Of a DNA stretch of 64,000 nucleotides, positions 28,269 through 37,172 are shown one piece after another. The notes below the pieces were generated by a model. The model saw only the letters and a list, made by a program, of their open reading frames with translations. It was not told where the DNA came from and searched no databases. Numbering within the stretch: position 1 is the stretch's first letter; every line of letters starts with the position of its first letter. Origin of the DNA: Colwellia sp. RSH04 (lineage in GTDB: Bacteria > Pseudomonadota > Gammaproteobacteria > Enterobacterales > Alteromonadaceae); NCBI RefSeq assembly GCF_003545765.1, contig NZ_QXIO01000002.1, positions 1 to 64,000 on the forward strand, in the 5' to 3' direction. Position numbers and translations under genes: made by a program.

Positions 28269-28532
28269 AAGGCGTGTTGACTTTTTTTTAATAATTTTGC
28301 TGAGAAACAAAACACCTTAATTAAGGCAAAACTTGCGTACTTTACTCGCTAAATCAGTAGCTTTTGAATAAACGTAAAGGGAGGAGGGAATCTCAGCCCT
28401 TCGGGGGATGGCTATTTTAAACACTAACGGCATTAGTGTTAACTTGTTTGGAATAACCAAGCGGGGGTGATACTGCTTTGCTAATGATAAAAAAGCGCAT
28501 TAATGAAATATCAACAAAGGTCAATACGCCCT
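28269..28532. mobile_element. Second, distinct MITE-like element
   Basis: The ends AAGGCGTGTTGACTTTTTTT (28269-28288) and the complement of 28513-28532 agree at 16 of 20 positions. The 264-base body has no gene. It contains a perfect 8-bp hairpin AACACTAA/TTAGTGTT at 28420-28440 and a G/C-rich stretch (GGGAGGAGGG around 28379) unlike the AT-rich flanks. As in the 22986 element the ends lie in Y-TA-R context (TTAA and CTAG). Its more divergent ends suggest an older insertion. It lies between uspE and fnr, which are otherwise close neighbours. Confidence 0.55.
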
Positions 28533-28547
28533 AGACTTTACTCAAAG

Positions 28548-28585
28548 AAAAAGCCCGGTAAAAACTGAGTTTCTACCGGGCTTTA
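28548..28585 (-). terminator. Intrinsic terminator after fnr
   Basis: The 10-bp perfect stem AAGCCCGGTA/TACCGGGCTT (28551-28560 and 28574-28583) is followed on the minus strand by TTTTC. It lies about 20 bases beyond the fnr stop. Confidence 0.82.
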
Positions 28586-28604
28586 TGTATTCGAAAAGTA
28601 AAGC

Positions 28605-29324
28605 TTATAGCGCAGCTACATCAATCAAATCATCTAAGTCTAGAATAGTGATTAATTTTCCATCTACTTTTATTAATCCGTTTTTATGGAATCTGTTTAA
28701 AAGACGACTAATTGTTTCAACAGTTAAGCCAATATAGTTACCAATATCGCTACGAGTCATGGTTAAACGGTATTCAGTCGCTGATAAACCACGCGAGTGA
28801 TAGCGATCACTCAAGCTCACTAAGAAGGTTGCAACGCGCTGCTCAGCATTTTTTCTATTAAGCAGAGTAAGCATTTCTTGGTCTGTTTTAATTTCATTAC
28901 TCATTAGACGCAAAACTTGTTTTTTTAGCTTTGGCATACTGTTTGAAAGCGTATCTAAGTTATTATATGGGATTTCGCATACCATAGATGTTTCTAGAGC
29001 TTGAGCAAAACTTGGGTGTGCACTTTCAGCGATAGCATCAAAGCCTAATAAATCACCTGCTAAATGAAAGCCAGTGATTTGTTCTTCACCTTGCTCATTA
29101 ACAGTAAATGTTTTAAATGTACCAGAACGTATTGCAAACAAAGCGTTTAATTCTTGACCGTCATGAAAAATCTTATCGCCCTTGTGAATAGGTCGCTTTC
29201 TATCGATGATTTCATCTAAGCTATGAAGTTCTTGCTCATTCAGCGAAAAAGGTAAACATAGCTCACTAATACTACAATTTTGACATTTGATATGTTGCTG
29301 GGTTGCACAACTTTTATTAGGCAT
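28605..29324 (-). CDS. fnr: FNR oxygen-sensing transcription regulator
   Basis: A 239-residue Crp/Fnr-family regulator. The [4Fe-4S] ligands are all present: Cys14, Cys17 and Cys23 in [10 protein letters not shown], and Cys116 in MVCEIP. A cyclic-nucleotide-binding-like beta-roll covers about 30-145. The C-terminal helix-turn-helix ([21 protein letters not shown]) has the E-xx-S-R recognition pattern that reads TTGAT half sites. Without oxygen the cluster is intact and the dimer binds DNA. A perfect FNR box occurs upstream of ccoN in this window. It is the last gene of the run that begins with the cbb3 oxidase. Confidence 0.96.
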   Translation of the reverse strand: MPNKSCATQQHIKCQNCSISELCLPFSLNEQELHSLDEIIDRKRPIHKGDKIFHDGQELNALFAIRSGTFKTFTVNEQGEEQITGFHLAGDLLGFDAIAESAHPSFAQALETSMVCEIPYNNLDTLSNSMPKLKKQVLRLMSNEIKTDQEMLTLLNRKNAEQRVATFLVSLSDRYHSRGLSATEYRLTMTRSDIGNYIGLTVETISRLLNRFHKNGLIKVDGKLITILDLDDLIDVAAL

Positions 29325-29377
29325 GACTACTATTTACTCACATTTGTTTATTAAAAATCTTTAATGGGTTAATGTTA

Positions 29378-30121
29378 TTAGAACATAACTTGATATGCAA
29401 CAAAAAAACTATATATCCCATAGGTTATAAGTAATATTGAAGAAGTTTGTCTAAAAGTTGGCATGGAAAGTAACAACTTAACTTTTTCTAAGCTTAACGA
29501 TAAAGTTAACAAAGCAGGCAGGGTACCTAAGCCAAAGAAAAACATAATACTTGCACCGTGCGTAAGACTTCCACTGGCCATAGACCACGTTAAACATGAA
29601 TACACTAATCCGCAAGGTAGCCAACCCCATAATGAGCCTAAACTAAATGCTTTTAAAGGTGAGTTAACTGGAAGTACTTTTTTACTTAATGGTGAAAGCC
29701 GTTTCCAAATAATAGTACCAAGCTTTTCAACGTGAGTTAACCACATTAACCATTGACCAATATATAAACCCAGTAAAATCATAAAACAGGCCGCAACTAT
29801 TCTTAAACCTGCAATAGGAAGACCGATGTTTTTAGCTGCGACTGAGCCAGTAAAGCCTACAATGGCACCGATAATAGAGTAGGACATAATACGCCCTAAG
29901 TTATACAGTAGTATTAACCGAGTAGAAGAAAAACGATGGCATGACGGTTGTTTGGGTGAATGTGTTGGAGATTGTGCAATTGGAATATCGCCTAACGCAC
30001 TTTCATTAGATTTTGTTTCAGTGGCTGATGTCAGCATGGTGGTAATGCCACCACACATACTTAAACAATGACCCGAGCCAAGAAGGCCAACTAAAAATGC
30101 GGAAAATAAATCCATTGTCAT
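29378..30121 (-). CDS. SafE/DsbD-transmembrane-type protein of the cbb3 cluster
   Basis: A 247-residue inner-membrane protein with about six helices. The N-terminal GLLGSGHCLSMCGGI is the HCxxMCGG motif of the 'sulfite exporter TauE/SafE' family found beside ccoS and ccoI. LGSLWGWLPCGLVYSCL is a second conserved motif with Pro-Cys. The Cys and Met residues suggest copper handling or thiol transfer for oxidase assembly, an inference from context and motif. It has a low-complexity loop with His/Ser/Pro between helices 1 and 2. Confidence 0.85.
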   Translation of the reverse strand: MTMDLFSAFLVGLLGSGHCLSMCGGITTMLTSATETKSNESALGDIPIAQSPTHSPKQPSCHRFSSTRLILLYNLGRIMSYSIIGAIVGFTGSVAAKNIGLPIAGLRIVAACFMILLGLYIGQWLMWLTHVEKLGTIIWKRLSPLSKKVLPVNSPLKAFSLGSLWGWLPCGLVYSCLTWSMASGSLTHGASIMFFFGLGTLPALLTLSLSLEKVKLLLSMPTFRQTSSILLITYGIYSFFVAYQVMF

Positions 30122-30155
30122 AAGGTTATTGTTCCTAGCATTAATTTTTTAATTG

Positions 30156-30374
30156 TTACTGATCTTTTTGATTTGTTTTACTGGAGACACTTTCTACTTT
30201 TTCATCTATTTTAAGTGCCTCTTCTGGCGATGGTTTATCATCATCAAACAAAATACTCATACCTTGCTTTTCCAAATCATCAAACTGCTCTGATTTTACT
30301 GCCCAAAAAAACAAATAAATACCTAAAGCGGTAAGCAATATAGCAATAGGAATTAATAGATAAATAATACTCAT
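30156..30374 (-). CDS. ccoS: cbb3 oxidase assembly protein CcoS
   Basis: A 72-residue single-helix membrane protein (helix about 3-26), followed by the family motif FFWAVKSEQFDDLEKQGMSILFDDD. CcoS is needed for cofactor insertion into cbb3-type oxidase. It starts 4 bases after ccoI. The polar tail is variable. Confidence 0.93.
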   Translation of the reverse strand: MSIIYLLIPIAILLTALGIYLFFWAVKSEQFDDLEKQGMSILFDDDKPSPEEALKIDEKVESVSSKTNQKDQ

Positions 30375-30378
30375 ATAG

Positions 30379-32811
30379 TTAATTGTTCTTTAATAAGCGC
30401 AGTGAATTAGTGATCACCAAAATTGAGCTAGCAGACATACCTATTACCGCCATATACGGGGTAATAAAACCAGCTACTGCTAAAGGTAAAACAATGGCAT
30501 TGTAACCAAAAGCCCATAAATAGTTTTGAAAAATTATCTTTTTTGTTTTTTTAGCAACGTTAATTAAGGTTGAGATACTAGATAATCGATTATTTAATAA
30601 TATGACGTCGGCGCCACTTTTGGCAATGTCTGCGCCACACCCCATGGCAATCGACACATGGGCTGCACCAAAAACAGGTGAGTCATTTACTCCGTCACCA
30701 GTCATTGCTACACGATGTTTAGACGCTTGTTCTGTTTTAATTATTTGCATTTTATGTTCTGCAGTTAACCCACCACGCGCCATTTTAATTGGCACGTTTT
30801 GCATTAATTTATCGCACGCTAATTGACTATCTCCTGAAAGCAATAAGGTATTAGCATGAGTATTGAGAGTATTAATTAATGCTACTGCCTCATCTCTTAT
30901 TTTATCGATAAGAGAAAAACTAGCGAGTACTTCAGTTTCATTCGTTAAGCTATTATTTTTGACTAGGACACAAGTACGGTCTTGATAGTTAAGTAACGCT
31001 GTATCTGATAACAACCAGTTAGGTTTACCAATTTTATAGTGTACATTATTTACTGTGCCACTTACGCCTTGACCTGAATGAACCTCAATATTACTTACTT
31101 GTAATTGATAGTTGCGATACTGATGAAATGGCTTAGCAAGAGGGTGTTCTGATTGCGCTTCAAGCGCTGCTGCAATGGCGAGTACATCATCTTTTTTTAT
31201 GTTATTTTCATGTTGAACATCTGCAATAGAAAACTCGCCATCAGTAATAGTACCTGTTTTATCAAAAGCAAAACTGTCTACTTGTGGCATTGTTTCCATT
31301 ACATGAGCAGACTTAATCATTATGCCATTTTTGTTTAACCTTGTCGTAGCACACGTTAATGCTGTGGGGGTCGCTAGAGAAAGAGCGCAAGGGCAGGTTG
31401 CAACTAACACTGAAAGTGTGATCCAAAAAGCTTCTTCAGGTAGGTGTTGTTGCCAATAAATAGCGGTGCCTATGGCAGTACATAATATGATGGCAACAAA
31501 GTATTGAGCAACTTTATCTGAAAATTTGGCAAGTTTGGGCTTGTGTGCTTGAGAATGTTCACTTAAACGTATTAGTTGTGATAGAAACGATTGGTTACTG
31601 GCTTGGCTAACTTTAACGATTAGGTTGCTATCACCATTGATTGTGCCTGCAAAGACTTTATCATCAACACTTTTATTCACTGGTAATTGTTCACCAGAAA
31701 GCATCGCTTCATTTAATTGACTTTTACCTTTAATAATTATGCCATCTGCAGGTATAACTTCACCTGGTTTAATTAGCACAAAGTCATCTTTTATTAACTG
31801 TTTTGCTGCAATCAGTTTTTCTTGGTTTTGGCTAGAAGTGACTTCTTCTTCATTATCAATAATTATTTTTAATGCAGTCATTGGCATTAGTTTCAGTAAG
31901 TTTGCCGAGACTTGCGCTGCTCGAGAGCGAGCTCTGAATTCTAAAAATTTACCAATAAGTAACAAGAAAGTGAACATTGAAACCGATTCAAAGTAGACTT
32001 CTCCTTGCTGTGAAACTGTCGCCCATGCACTTGCCGAAAAAGCCAATATAATAGCAATTGATACAGGAACATCCATAGATAATCGTTTTACTTTTAACGC
32101 ATTAATTGCCCCAATATAAAAAGGGAAAGCACCGTAAGTAATGATTGGAATAGTTAGAATAAAGCTTATCCAGCGTAAGTACACCTTATTGTGTTCTGCC
32201 ATATCGGCAAAAGCACCAAAGTAAAGCCCAACGGCGATCATCATTACTTGCATCATTAAGATGCCACTTATGCCTAGTCGCTTTATAAACGTTTTGCTGT
32301 GCTTTTTATTTCTGACTTCTGCTTCATTGGCTTTAAAGGGGAGGGCTTGATATCCAATATGTTCAATAGCCGTTAAAATATCACTGAGATTAACGGTGTC
32401 ATCTTGCCATTGAACTGTGGCTCTTTGCGTCGTAGCATTGACATTAATACTAACGACACCAGAAACTTTTGCTATTTGCATTTCGATTAACCAAGCACAG
32501 GCAGCACAACTGATACCATCAATGGTTAGTATTGCTTCTTTATAGTCTTGTGCGTGATATATGAATTCATTTTGAAGCACTTCTTCATCAAGCAACTTGT
32601 TTTTTTCAAGTTGCTCTGGAATTAAAGCTTGCCCTTTGTGGGCAGGTTCAGTTCTAACTTGGTAATACTGCGTGAGATTGTTATCAACAATAGTTTGTGC
32701 AACGGCTTGGCAGCCAAGGCAACACATGGGTTGTTCAATGTTATTGATAGATACAAATAGTGATATTCCTTTAGGAATAAACTCTGCACAGTGAAAACAA
32801 CGTGTATTCAT
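30379..32811 (-). CDS. ccoI: Copper-transporting P1B-type ATPase CcoI/FixI
   Basis: An 810-residue pump that moves copper towards cbb3 oxidase assembly. In order it has an N-terminal Cys-rich metal-binding segment (CFHCAEFIPKG; MCCLGCQAVAQ), a heavy-metal-associated domain with GISCAACAW, eight transmembrane helices with the ion-site CPC (ATCPCALSLATP), the phosphorylation motif DKTGTITDG, and the hinge MTGDGVNDSPV. The N-terminal DUF2318-like zinc/copper module is the mark of the CcoI subgroup rather than CopA. It lies between fixH and ccoS. Confidence 0.95.
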   Translation of the reverse strand: MNTRCFHCAEFIPKGISLFVSINNIEQPMCCLGCQAVAQTIVDNNLTQYYQVRTEPAHKGQALIPEQLEKNKLLDEEVLQNEFIYHAQDYKEAILTIDGISCAACAWLIEMQIAKVSGVVSINVNATTQRATVQWQDDTVNLSDILTAIEHIGYQALPFKANEAEVRNKKHSKTFIKRLGISGILMMQVMMIAVGLYFGAFADMAEHNKVYLRWISFILTIPIITYGAFPFYIGAINALKVKRLSMDVPVSIAIILAFSASAWATVSQQGEVYFESVSMFTFLLLIGKFLEFRARSRAAQVSANLLKLMPMTALKIIIDNEEEVTSSQNQEKLIAAKQLIKDDFVLIKPGEVIPADGIIIKGKSQLNEAMLSGEQLPVNKSVDDKVFAGTINGDSNLIVKVSQASNQSFLSQLIRLSEHSQAHKPKLAKFSDKVAQYFVAIILCTAIGTAIYWQQHLPEEAFWITLSVLVATCPCALSLATPTALTCATTRLNKNGIMIKSAHVMETMPQVDSFAFDKTGTITDGEFSIADVQHENNIKKDDVLAIAAALEAQSEHPLAKPFHQYRNYQLQVSNIEVHSGQGVSGTVNNVHYKIGKPNWLLSDTALLNYQDRTCVLVKNNSLTNETEVLASFSLIDKIRDEAVALINTLNTHANTLLLSGDSQLACDKLMQNVPIKMARGGLTAEHKMQIIKTEQASKHRVAMTGDGVNDSPVFGAAHVSIAMGCGADIAKSGADVILLNNRLSSISTLINVAKKTKKIIFQNYLWAFGYNAIVLPLAVAGFITPYMAVIGMSASSILVITNSLRLLKNN

Positions 32812-32835
32812 CTTTATTGTTTACTTCGTAAGTGA

Positions 32836-33330
32836 TTATTGTGCTTTAGTTGGATCAGGAATTAAATCAATAAAATCATGTTGAGGTAAACTGATTGTAT
32901 TATGAATTTTCCAGTGATTTTCAAAAGGAGTCAGGGTTATTTTCCATTTTCCCGTGACGCTTTGGTCAAAATAATGTCTAAAATAACCATTGCCATCAGG
33001 CGTTAATGCTAAATAAAAATCTTTTGCTTCTTGGGTTGGGTGGTAAAAGTATACATTGATAAGTGGGAAGGTTTTCTCAATTCCCGTTGGTTTTATAATT
33101 AACTCATTATCTTTTAATTGCAACGCAAAACGCATTCCTAATTTCTGTGCTTGTTTAACTTTAGATACTTCTAAATTAATAGACTTACCTTTTTTATAGT
33201 AATCACCTACCACTAAAGCGTCTGGCTCATGGTTAGCAATGATATAAGTTGCAATACCTGCGACAACAGCAGTAAATGGAAGAATAAAAACTAACCAAGC
33301 CCAAGGCTCTTTATACCAAGATGATTTCAT
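32836..33330 (-). CDS. ccoH: FixH/CcoH family cbb3 assembly protein
   Basis: A 164-residue protein with one N-terminal transmembrane helix (about 11-32: WAWLVFILPFTAVVAGIATYI) and a periplasmic beta-rich domain. The segment PDALVVGDYYKKGKSINLEV is the FixH signature. It assists the assembly or stability of the cbb3 oxidase. It follows the ccoP terminator, so it probably has its own promoter in the 33331-33410 stretch. Confidence 0.9.
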   Translation of the reverse strand: MKSSWYKEPWAWLVFILPFTAVVAGIATYIIANHEPDALVVGDYYKKGKSINLEVSKVKQAQKLGMRFALQLKDNELIIKPTGIEKTFPLINVYFYHPTQEAKDFYLALTPDGNGYFRHYFDQSVTGKWKITLTPFENHWKIHNTISLPQHDFIDLIPDPTKAQ

Positions 33331-33419
33331 GTATGAAGTAATAATTTTGCTAGATTAAAGTGACGTTATTATACGGTTTTTCTATCCTTTGAGCTAGTGG
33401 CAGGCTTGTAATTAAGTAT

Positions 33420-33459
33420 TAAAAAAGCCCTTGGTTACAAAGTGTAACAAGGGCTTTTT
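33420..33459 (-). terminator. Intrinsic terminator after ccoP
   Basis: The stem AAAAAGCCCTT(G)GTTACA pairs with TGTAACAAGGGCTTTTT around an AAG loop, with T residues following on the minus strand. It separates ccoNOQP from the fixH-ccoI-ccoS unit. Confidence 0.82.
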
Positions 33460-33482
33460 GAAATGCTTTTGTATTTTATATA

Positions 33483-34454
33483 TTAGTCTTGAGAAAGGCT
33501 ATATACATAAGCTGAAATAACATGTACTTTTTCTTCACCTAGGATGTCACTCCAAGGAGGCATTACACCAGCGCGTCCGTTACGAATTGATTCTTCAATT
33601 GCACGTTTAGAACCACCGTATAACCAAATGTTATCAGTTAGGTTAGGTGCACCTAACGGTAAGCCTAAAGCTAAACTACCTTGACCATCTGGACCATGAC
33701 AAGCAGCACACATAGCGAATTTAGCTTGACCAGCTTTCGCTAGTTCAGGGTCAACCGAACGTCCACTTAAGCTTATTACATAGGCTGCAACTTCTTTGAC
33801 GCCTTGCTCTCCGCCTAAAGCACCTTCCCAAGCCATCATGCCTGATGCTTTACGACCGTTCATGATACTTTCTTTAATAGCTTCAGGTGTACCACCATAT
33901 AACCAATCTTTATCAGCAAGGTTAGGGAAGCCTGTTGTACCATGAGCATCACTACCGTGACATTGTGCACAGTTTTGAATAAACAAACGTTGGCCTACTT
34001 TTAATGCTTCGCTATCTGTCGCTAAGTCTTCAATGCTACGCGCTGCGTAAGCTTCAAAGATAGGTCCAAATTTAGCATTTGCTGCGGCTACTTCACGGTC
34101 ATATTGAACTAAAACGCCTGAATCTTTAGCTAAATACTCAGCTGTTTTAGCTTTAGATTCTGCAATGTTCATAATGCCTTGGTTAGAACTCTTCCAGCCT
34201 AGAAGACCAGTCCAGTTTCCTAAACCATACATAGCGATATAAACAAAAGCCCAAACGATAGTTAATAAGAAGAAAGTACTCCACCATTTAGGTAGAGGAT
34301 TATTCAATTCTTCGATGCCATCGAAAGTGTGTCCCATAGACTCACCTTCTTTGACCCCTGCAAAGTTCTTTAAACACCAGCGAAGTAGAATATAACAACC
34401 TACTAACGTTCCTAGTGTAAGAACCCAAACCCAAATATTCCAGAAGCTAGACAT
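33483..34454 (-). CDS. ccoP: cbb3 oxidase dihaem subunit III CcoP
   Basis: This membrane-anchored dihaem cytochrome c passes electrons to CcoO. The chosen ATG at 34454 gives 323 residues, has a GGAG site and overlaps ccoQ by 8 bases. The frame extends to 34520 without family similarity. Two N-terminal helices (WVWVLTLGTLVGCYILLRW and WWSTFFLLTIVWAFVYIAMY) precede two CxxCH haem motifs, NCAQCHGSDAHG and MCAACHGPDGQG. The order ccoN-ccoO-ccoQ-ccoP is the standard one. Confidence 0.95.
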   Translation of the reverse strand: MSSFWNIWVWVLTLGTLVGCYILLRWCLKNFAGVKEGESMGHTFDGIEELNNPLPKWWSTFFLLTIVWAFVYIAMYGLGNWTGLLGWKSSNQGIMNIAESKAKTAEYLAKDSGVLVQYDREVAAANAKFGPIFEAYAARSIEDLATDSEALKVGQRLFIQNCAQCHGSDAHGTTGFPNLADKDWLYGGTPEAIKESIMNGRKASGMMAWEGALGGEQGVKEVAAYVISLSGRSVDPELAKAGQAKFAMCAACHGPDGQGSLALGLPLGAPNLTDNIWLYGGSKRAIEESIRNGRAGVMPPWSDILGEEKVHVISAYVYSLSQD

Positions 34455-34644
34455 TATTATTAGTCTCCTGTTTGCTATCTTTATCAAGATGGCGTTCTTT
34501 ATCTTGTTGATCTTCTTCAAAGATTGAATTTGCTACTTCATCAAATGAAGATTTACGTTTCTTTGAATATGACCATATTACAATAATGATAAATAACGCC
34601 AATATTAGTAGGGCAAAAAGCCCTCTGAGTGTTCCGTAATCCAT
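34447..34644 (-). CDS. ccoQ: cbb3 oxidase subunit CcoQ
   Basis: A 65-residue single-helix protein (helix about 9-26: FALLILALFIIIVIWSY) with a charged tail KKRKSSFDEVANSIFEEDQ, the usual CcoQ pattern. CcoQ stabilises the oxidase against oxygen. It starts 6 bases after ccoO and overlaps ccoP. Confidence 0.93.
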   Translation of the reverse strand: MDYGTLRGLFALLILALFIIIVIWSYSKKRKSSFDEVANSIFEEDQQDKERHLDKDSKQETNNNV

Positions 34645-34650
34645 CAGGAG

Positions 34651-35295
34651 CTACTTCAACGCGTGGCCAAGTGACTGAAGGTAAGCAACCAGAGCTTCCA
34701 TTTCAGTCTTGCCTTTAACTGCATCTTTAGCACCATCGATTTCTGCTTGTGTATAAAGCGGAATCGCGTTGCCTTGTTCATCTTTATGAGAACGATTGCG
34801 TGTTAACCAATTAAAAGCTTCTAATTTCGACTTAGTTAACTCACCATCAAGCGTATTGGTATTTAACCAATTATACGCAGGCATGTTCGACTCAGGCACT
34901 ACTGAACGCGGATCAGTTAAATGGGCAATATGCCAATCATCACTGTAACGACCACCTACACGAGCAAGATCAGGACCTGTACGTTTTGAACCCCATAAAA
35001 ATGGATGCTCCCATACATGCTCACCAGCAACACTATAGTGACCATAACGCTCAGTCTCAGCTCTAAATGGACGAATCATTTGGCTATGACAGTTGCTACA
35101 ACCTTCACGGATATATATGTCACGACCTTCCATTTGTAAAGCAGTGTAAGGCTTTAAGTTATCTACGGGTACGGTGGTTTCTTTTTGGAAGAAAAGCGGA
35201 GTAATCTCTACTAAACCACCAATACTGATAGCAAATACTGTTGCTAAGAAGAACCAACCAACGTGTTTTTCAACTTTTTCATGTGAATTTTTCAT
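34651..35295 (-). CDS. ccoO: cbb3 oxidase monohaem subunit II CcoO
   Basis: A 214-residue membrane-anchored cytochrome c with one N-terminal helix ([18 protein letters not shown]) and the haem motif [21 protein letters not shown]. The Met axial ligand region is in [11 protein letters not shown]. It takes electrons from CcoP to CcoN. It begins 9 bases after ccoN. Confidence 0.96.
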   Translation of the reverse strand: MKNSHEKVEKHVGWFFLATVFAISIGGLVEITPLFFQKETTVPVDNLKPYTALQMEGRDIYIREGCSNCHSQMIRPFRAETERYGHYSVAGEHVWEHPFLWGSKRTGPDLARVGGRYSDDWHIAHLTDPRSVVPESNMPAYNWLNTNTLDGELTKSKLEAFNWLTRNRSHKDEQGNAIPLYTQAEIDGAKDAVKGKTEMEALVAYLQSLGHALK

Positions 35296-35304
35296 GCTGT
35301 CTCC

Positions 35305-36729
35305 TTAAGCTACTTCTACTGGCTTAAGACTACCGTCTTTTGCACCAATTGTTTTAAACATGTTGTAAGCCATTAATATAAAGCCAGCTACAACAAGAAC
35401 ACCACCTAAGAAACGGATAAAGTAGAACGGGTAAGATGCCGTTAAACTTTCAACAAAACTATACGTTAATGTACCGTCGCTGTTTACAGCACGCCACATT
35501 AAACCTTGCATTACACCTGAAATCCACATAGCTACAATATAAAGAACGATACCAGCAGTGTGCATCCAGAAATGAATGTTGATAAGGCGAATACTGTACA
35601 TGCGACCTTGGTTAAATAGCACTGGAATTAAATGGTACATTGCACCAATTGAGACCATAGCAACCCAACCTAACGCACCAGAATGAACATGACCAACTGT
35701 CCAGTCAGTGTAATGAGATAATGCATTAACTGACTTAATTGCCATCATTGGACCTTCAAAAGTAGACATACCATAGAAAGATAATGAAACAATTAGGAAA
35801 CGAAGAATTGGATCATGACGTAATTTATGCCATGCGCCAGAAAGTGTCATAATACCATTAATCATACCACCCCAAGATGGTAAGAATAATACAACGGACA
35901 TTACCATGCCTACAGACTGAGCCCAATCAGGGAGTGCAGTGTAGTGTAAATGGTGAGGGCCAGCCCAAATGTATAATGAAACAAGTGCCCAGAAGTGAAC
36001 AATAGATAAACGGTATGAATAAACAGGGCGCTCTGCTTGTTTTGGTACAAAGTAGTACATCATACCTAAGAAACCAGCTGTTAATAAGAATCCAACGGCA
36101 TTATGACCATACCACCATTGCATCATTGCATCAATTGCACCCGGGTAAAGTGAGTATGATTTCATGGCTGATACTGGGATTACCATTGAGTTACCAATGT
36201 GTAATACAGCTACGGTGATAATAAAACCACCAAAGAACCAGTTAGCTACATAAATATGTGAGGTTTTACGTTTAATTAGCGTACCAAAGAAAACGATAGC
36301 ATACGAAACCCATACCACAGCAATAGCAATATCGATAGGCCACTCTAGCTCAGCATACTCTTTTGACGAGGTATAACCTAAAGGTAATGAAATAGCAGCA
36401 GCCACTATAATTGCTTGCCAACCCCAAAAGGTGAAGGCTGCTAACTTACCGCCAAACAAAACTGTTTGACAGGTGCGTTGTACAACATAGTAAGATGTGG
36501 CAAATAAAGCACTTGTACCAAAAGCAAAAATTACAGCATTTGTATGAAGTGGACGAAGACGGGAGTAGGTTAACCAAGGTGTATCAAAGTTAAGCGCAGG
36601 CCAAATTAATTGAGCCGCGATAAGTACACCTACAAATGTACCAACGATCCCCCAGATTACAGTCATCACAGTAAATTGACGTACAACATCGAAGTTGTAG
36701 TCTACTGCTGACGTATTACTTTGAGTCAT
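35305..36729 (-). CDS. ccoN: cbb3 oxidase catalytic subunit I CcoN
   Basis: This is the catalytic haem b/b3-CuB subunit of the high-affinity terminal oxidase. At 474 residues with 12 helices it is normal in length. Haem and copper His ligands appear in [38 protein letters not shown] and [12 protein letters not shown]. The oxidase reduces oxygen to water and pumps protons under low oxygen. It is the first gene of the operon; a perfect FNR box and a CRP-like site are found upstream. Confidence 0.97.
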   Translation of the reverse strand: MTQSNTSAVDYNFDVVRQFTVMTVIWGIVGTFVGVLIAAQLIWPALNFDTPWLTYSRLRPLHTNAVIFAFGTSALFATSYYVVQRTCQTVLFGGKLAAFTFWGWQAIIVAAAISLPLGYTSSKEYAELEWPIDIAIAVVWVSYAIVFFGTLIKRKTSHIYVANWFFGGFIITVAVLHIGNSMVIPVSAMKSYSLYPGAIDAMMQWWYGHNAVGFLLTAGFLGMMYYFVPKQAERPVYSYRLSIVHFWALVSLYIWAGPHHLHYTALPDWAQSVGMVMSVVLFLPSWGGMINGIMTLSGAWHKLRHDPILRFLIVSLSFYGMSTFEGPMMAIKSVNALSHYTDWTVGHVHSGALGWVAMVSIGAMYHLIPVLFNQGRMYSIRLINIHFWMHTAGIVLYIVAMWISGVMQGLMWRAVNSDGTLTYSFVESLTASYPFYFIRFLGGVLVVAGFILMAYNMFKTIGAKDGSLKPVEVA

Positions 36730-36849
36730 GTTATGGATTCCGCAGTGTTATTATTAGTTTGAAATAATAAATTTTAGCGCTGTAAACAGTAAAAACTAAT
36801 CTACATCAGGACAAAATTTAAGCTATTTCTATTGATGCCGCCAAAAGGC

Positions 36850-36870
36850 GGTGATTTATGTCACATAAAT
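36850..36870. promoter_or_regulatory. CRP-like site overlapping a perfect palindrome
   Basis: GGTGATTTATGTCACA at 36850-36865 matches the TGTGA-N6-TCACA consensus at 9 of 10 core positions. The overlapping ATTTATGTCACATAAAT (36854-36870) is a perfect 17-base odd palindrome. It lies about 120-140 bases upstream of ccoN. Confidence 0.5.
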
Positions 36871-36912
36871 GTTGCTAAATGTGTCATTTCAAAGCAATTT
36901 TACCTCTTGAGC

Positions 36913-36926
36913 ATGATCTAAATCAA
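36913..36926. promoter_or_regulatory. Degenerate FNR-like box upstream of ccoN
   Basis: ATGATCTAAATCAA differs from the FNR consensus TTGAT-N4-ATCAA at one position. It lies 20 bases nearer to ccoN than the perfect box. Confidence 0.5.
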
Positions 36927-36945
36927 TAGCTGATTCTGTTTAAAC

Positions 36946-36959
36946 TTGATATAGATCAA
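36946..36959. promoter_or_regulatory. Perfect FNR box upstream of ccoN
   Basis: TTGATATAGATCAA is an exact match to TTGAT-N4-ATCAA. FNR and a second FNR-type protein are encoded on either side of the oxidase genes, so oxygen control of ccoN is likely. The box also overlaps the -35 region of a plus-strand TATAAT at 36966, where bound FNR would block transcription. Confidence 0.75.
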
Positions 36960-37172
36960 TCTTAGTATAATCGCCCTAAAGCTAATGTGGTTAATGCATT
37001 CAGCAAAGTTGACGTAAAAATTATTGAAATAAAACAGATAATTTTTACAAAGATTAGACTAATAACTCAATATCAGCAAGCGAGTAACAGTATCATCGAT
37101 ATTAGAAAAGTTTTAACCTGATAAAAATAGCGCTTAGGTATTTGCTTTGGTTATGAATGTTTATTATGACAA

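Larger units (their letters stand above)
36730..37172. promoter_or_regulatory. Regulatory region between ccoN and the second FNR-type gene
   Basis: This 443-base gap has no protein gene. It contains a GCCGCC/GGCGGT hairpin at about 36836-36852, a CRP-like site, a perfect FNR box and a degenerate one, and a plus-strand TATAAT at 36966-36971. An AT-rich 9-bp stem lies at 37016-37024 and 37038-37046. The FNR-type gene beyond it is on the minus strand and ends here, so the region mainly serves ccoN. Confidence 0.6.
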
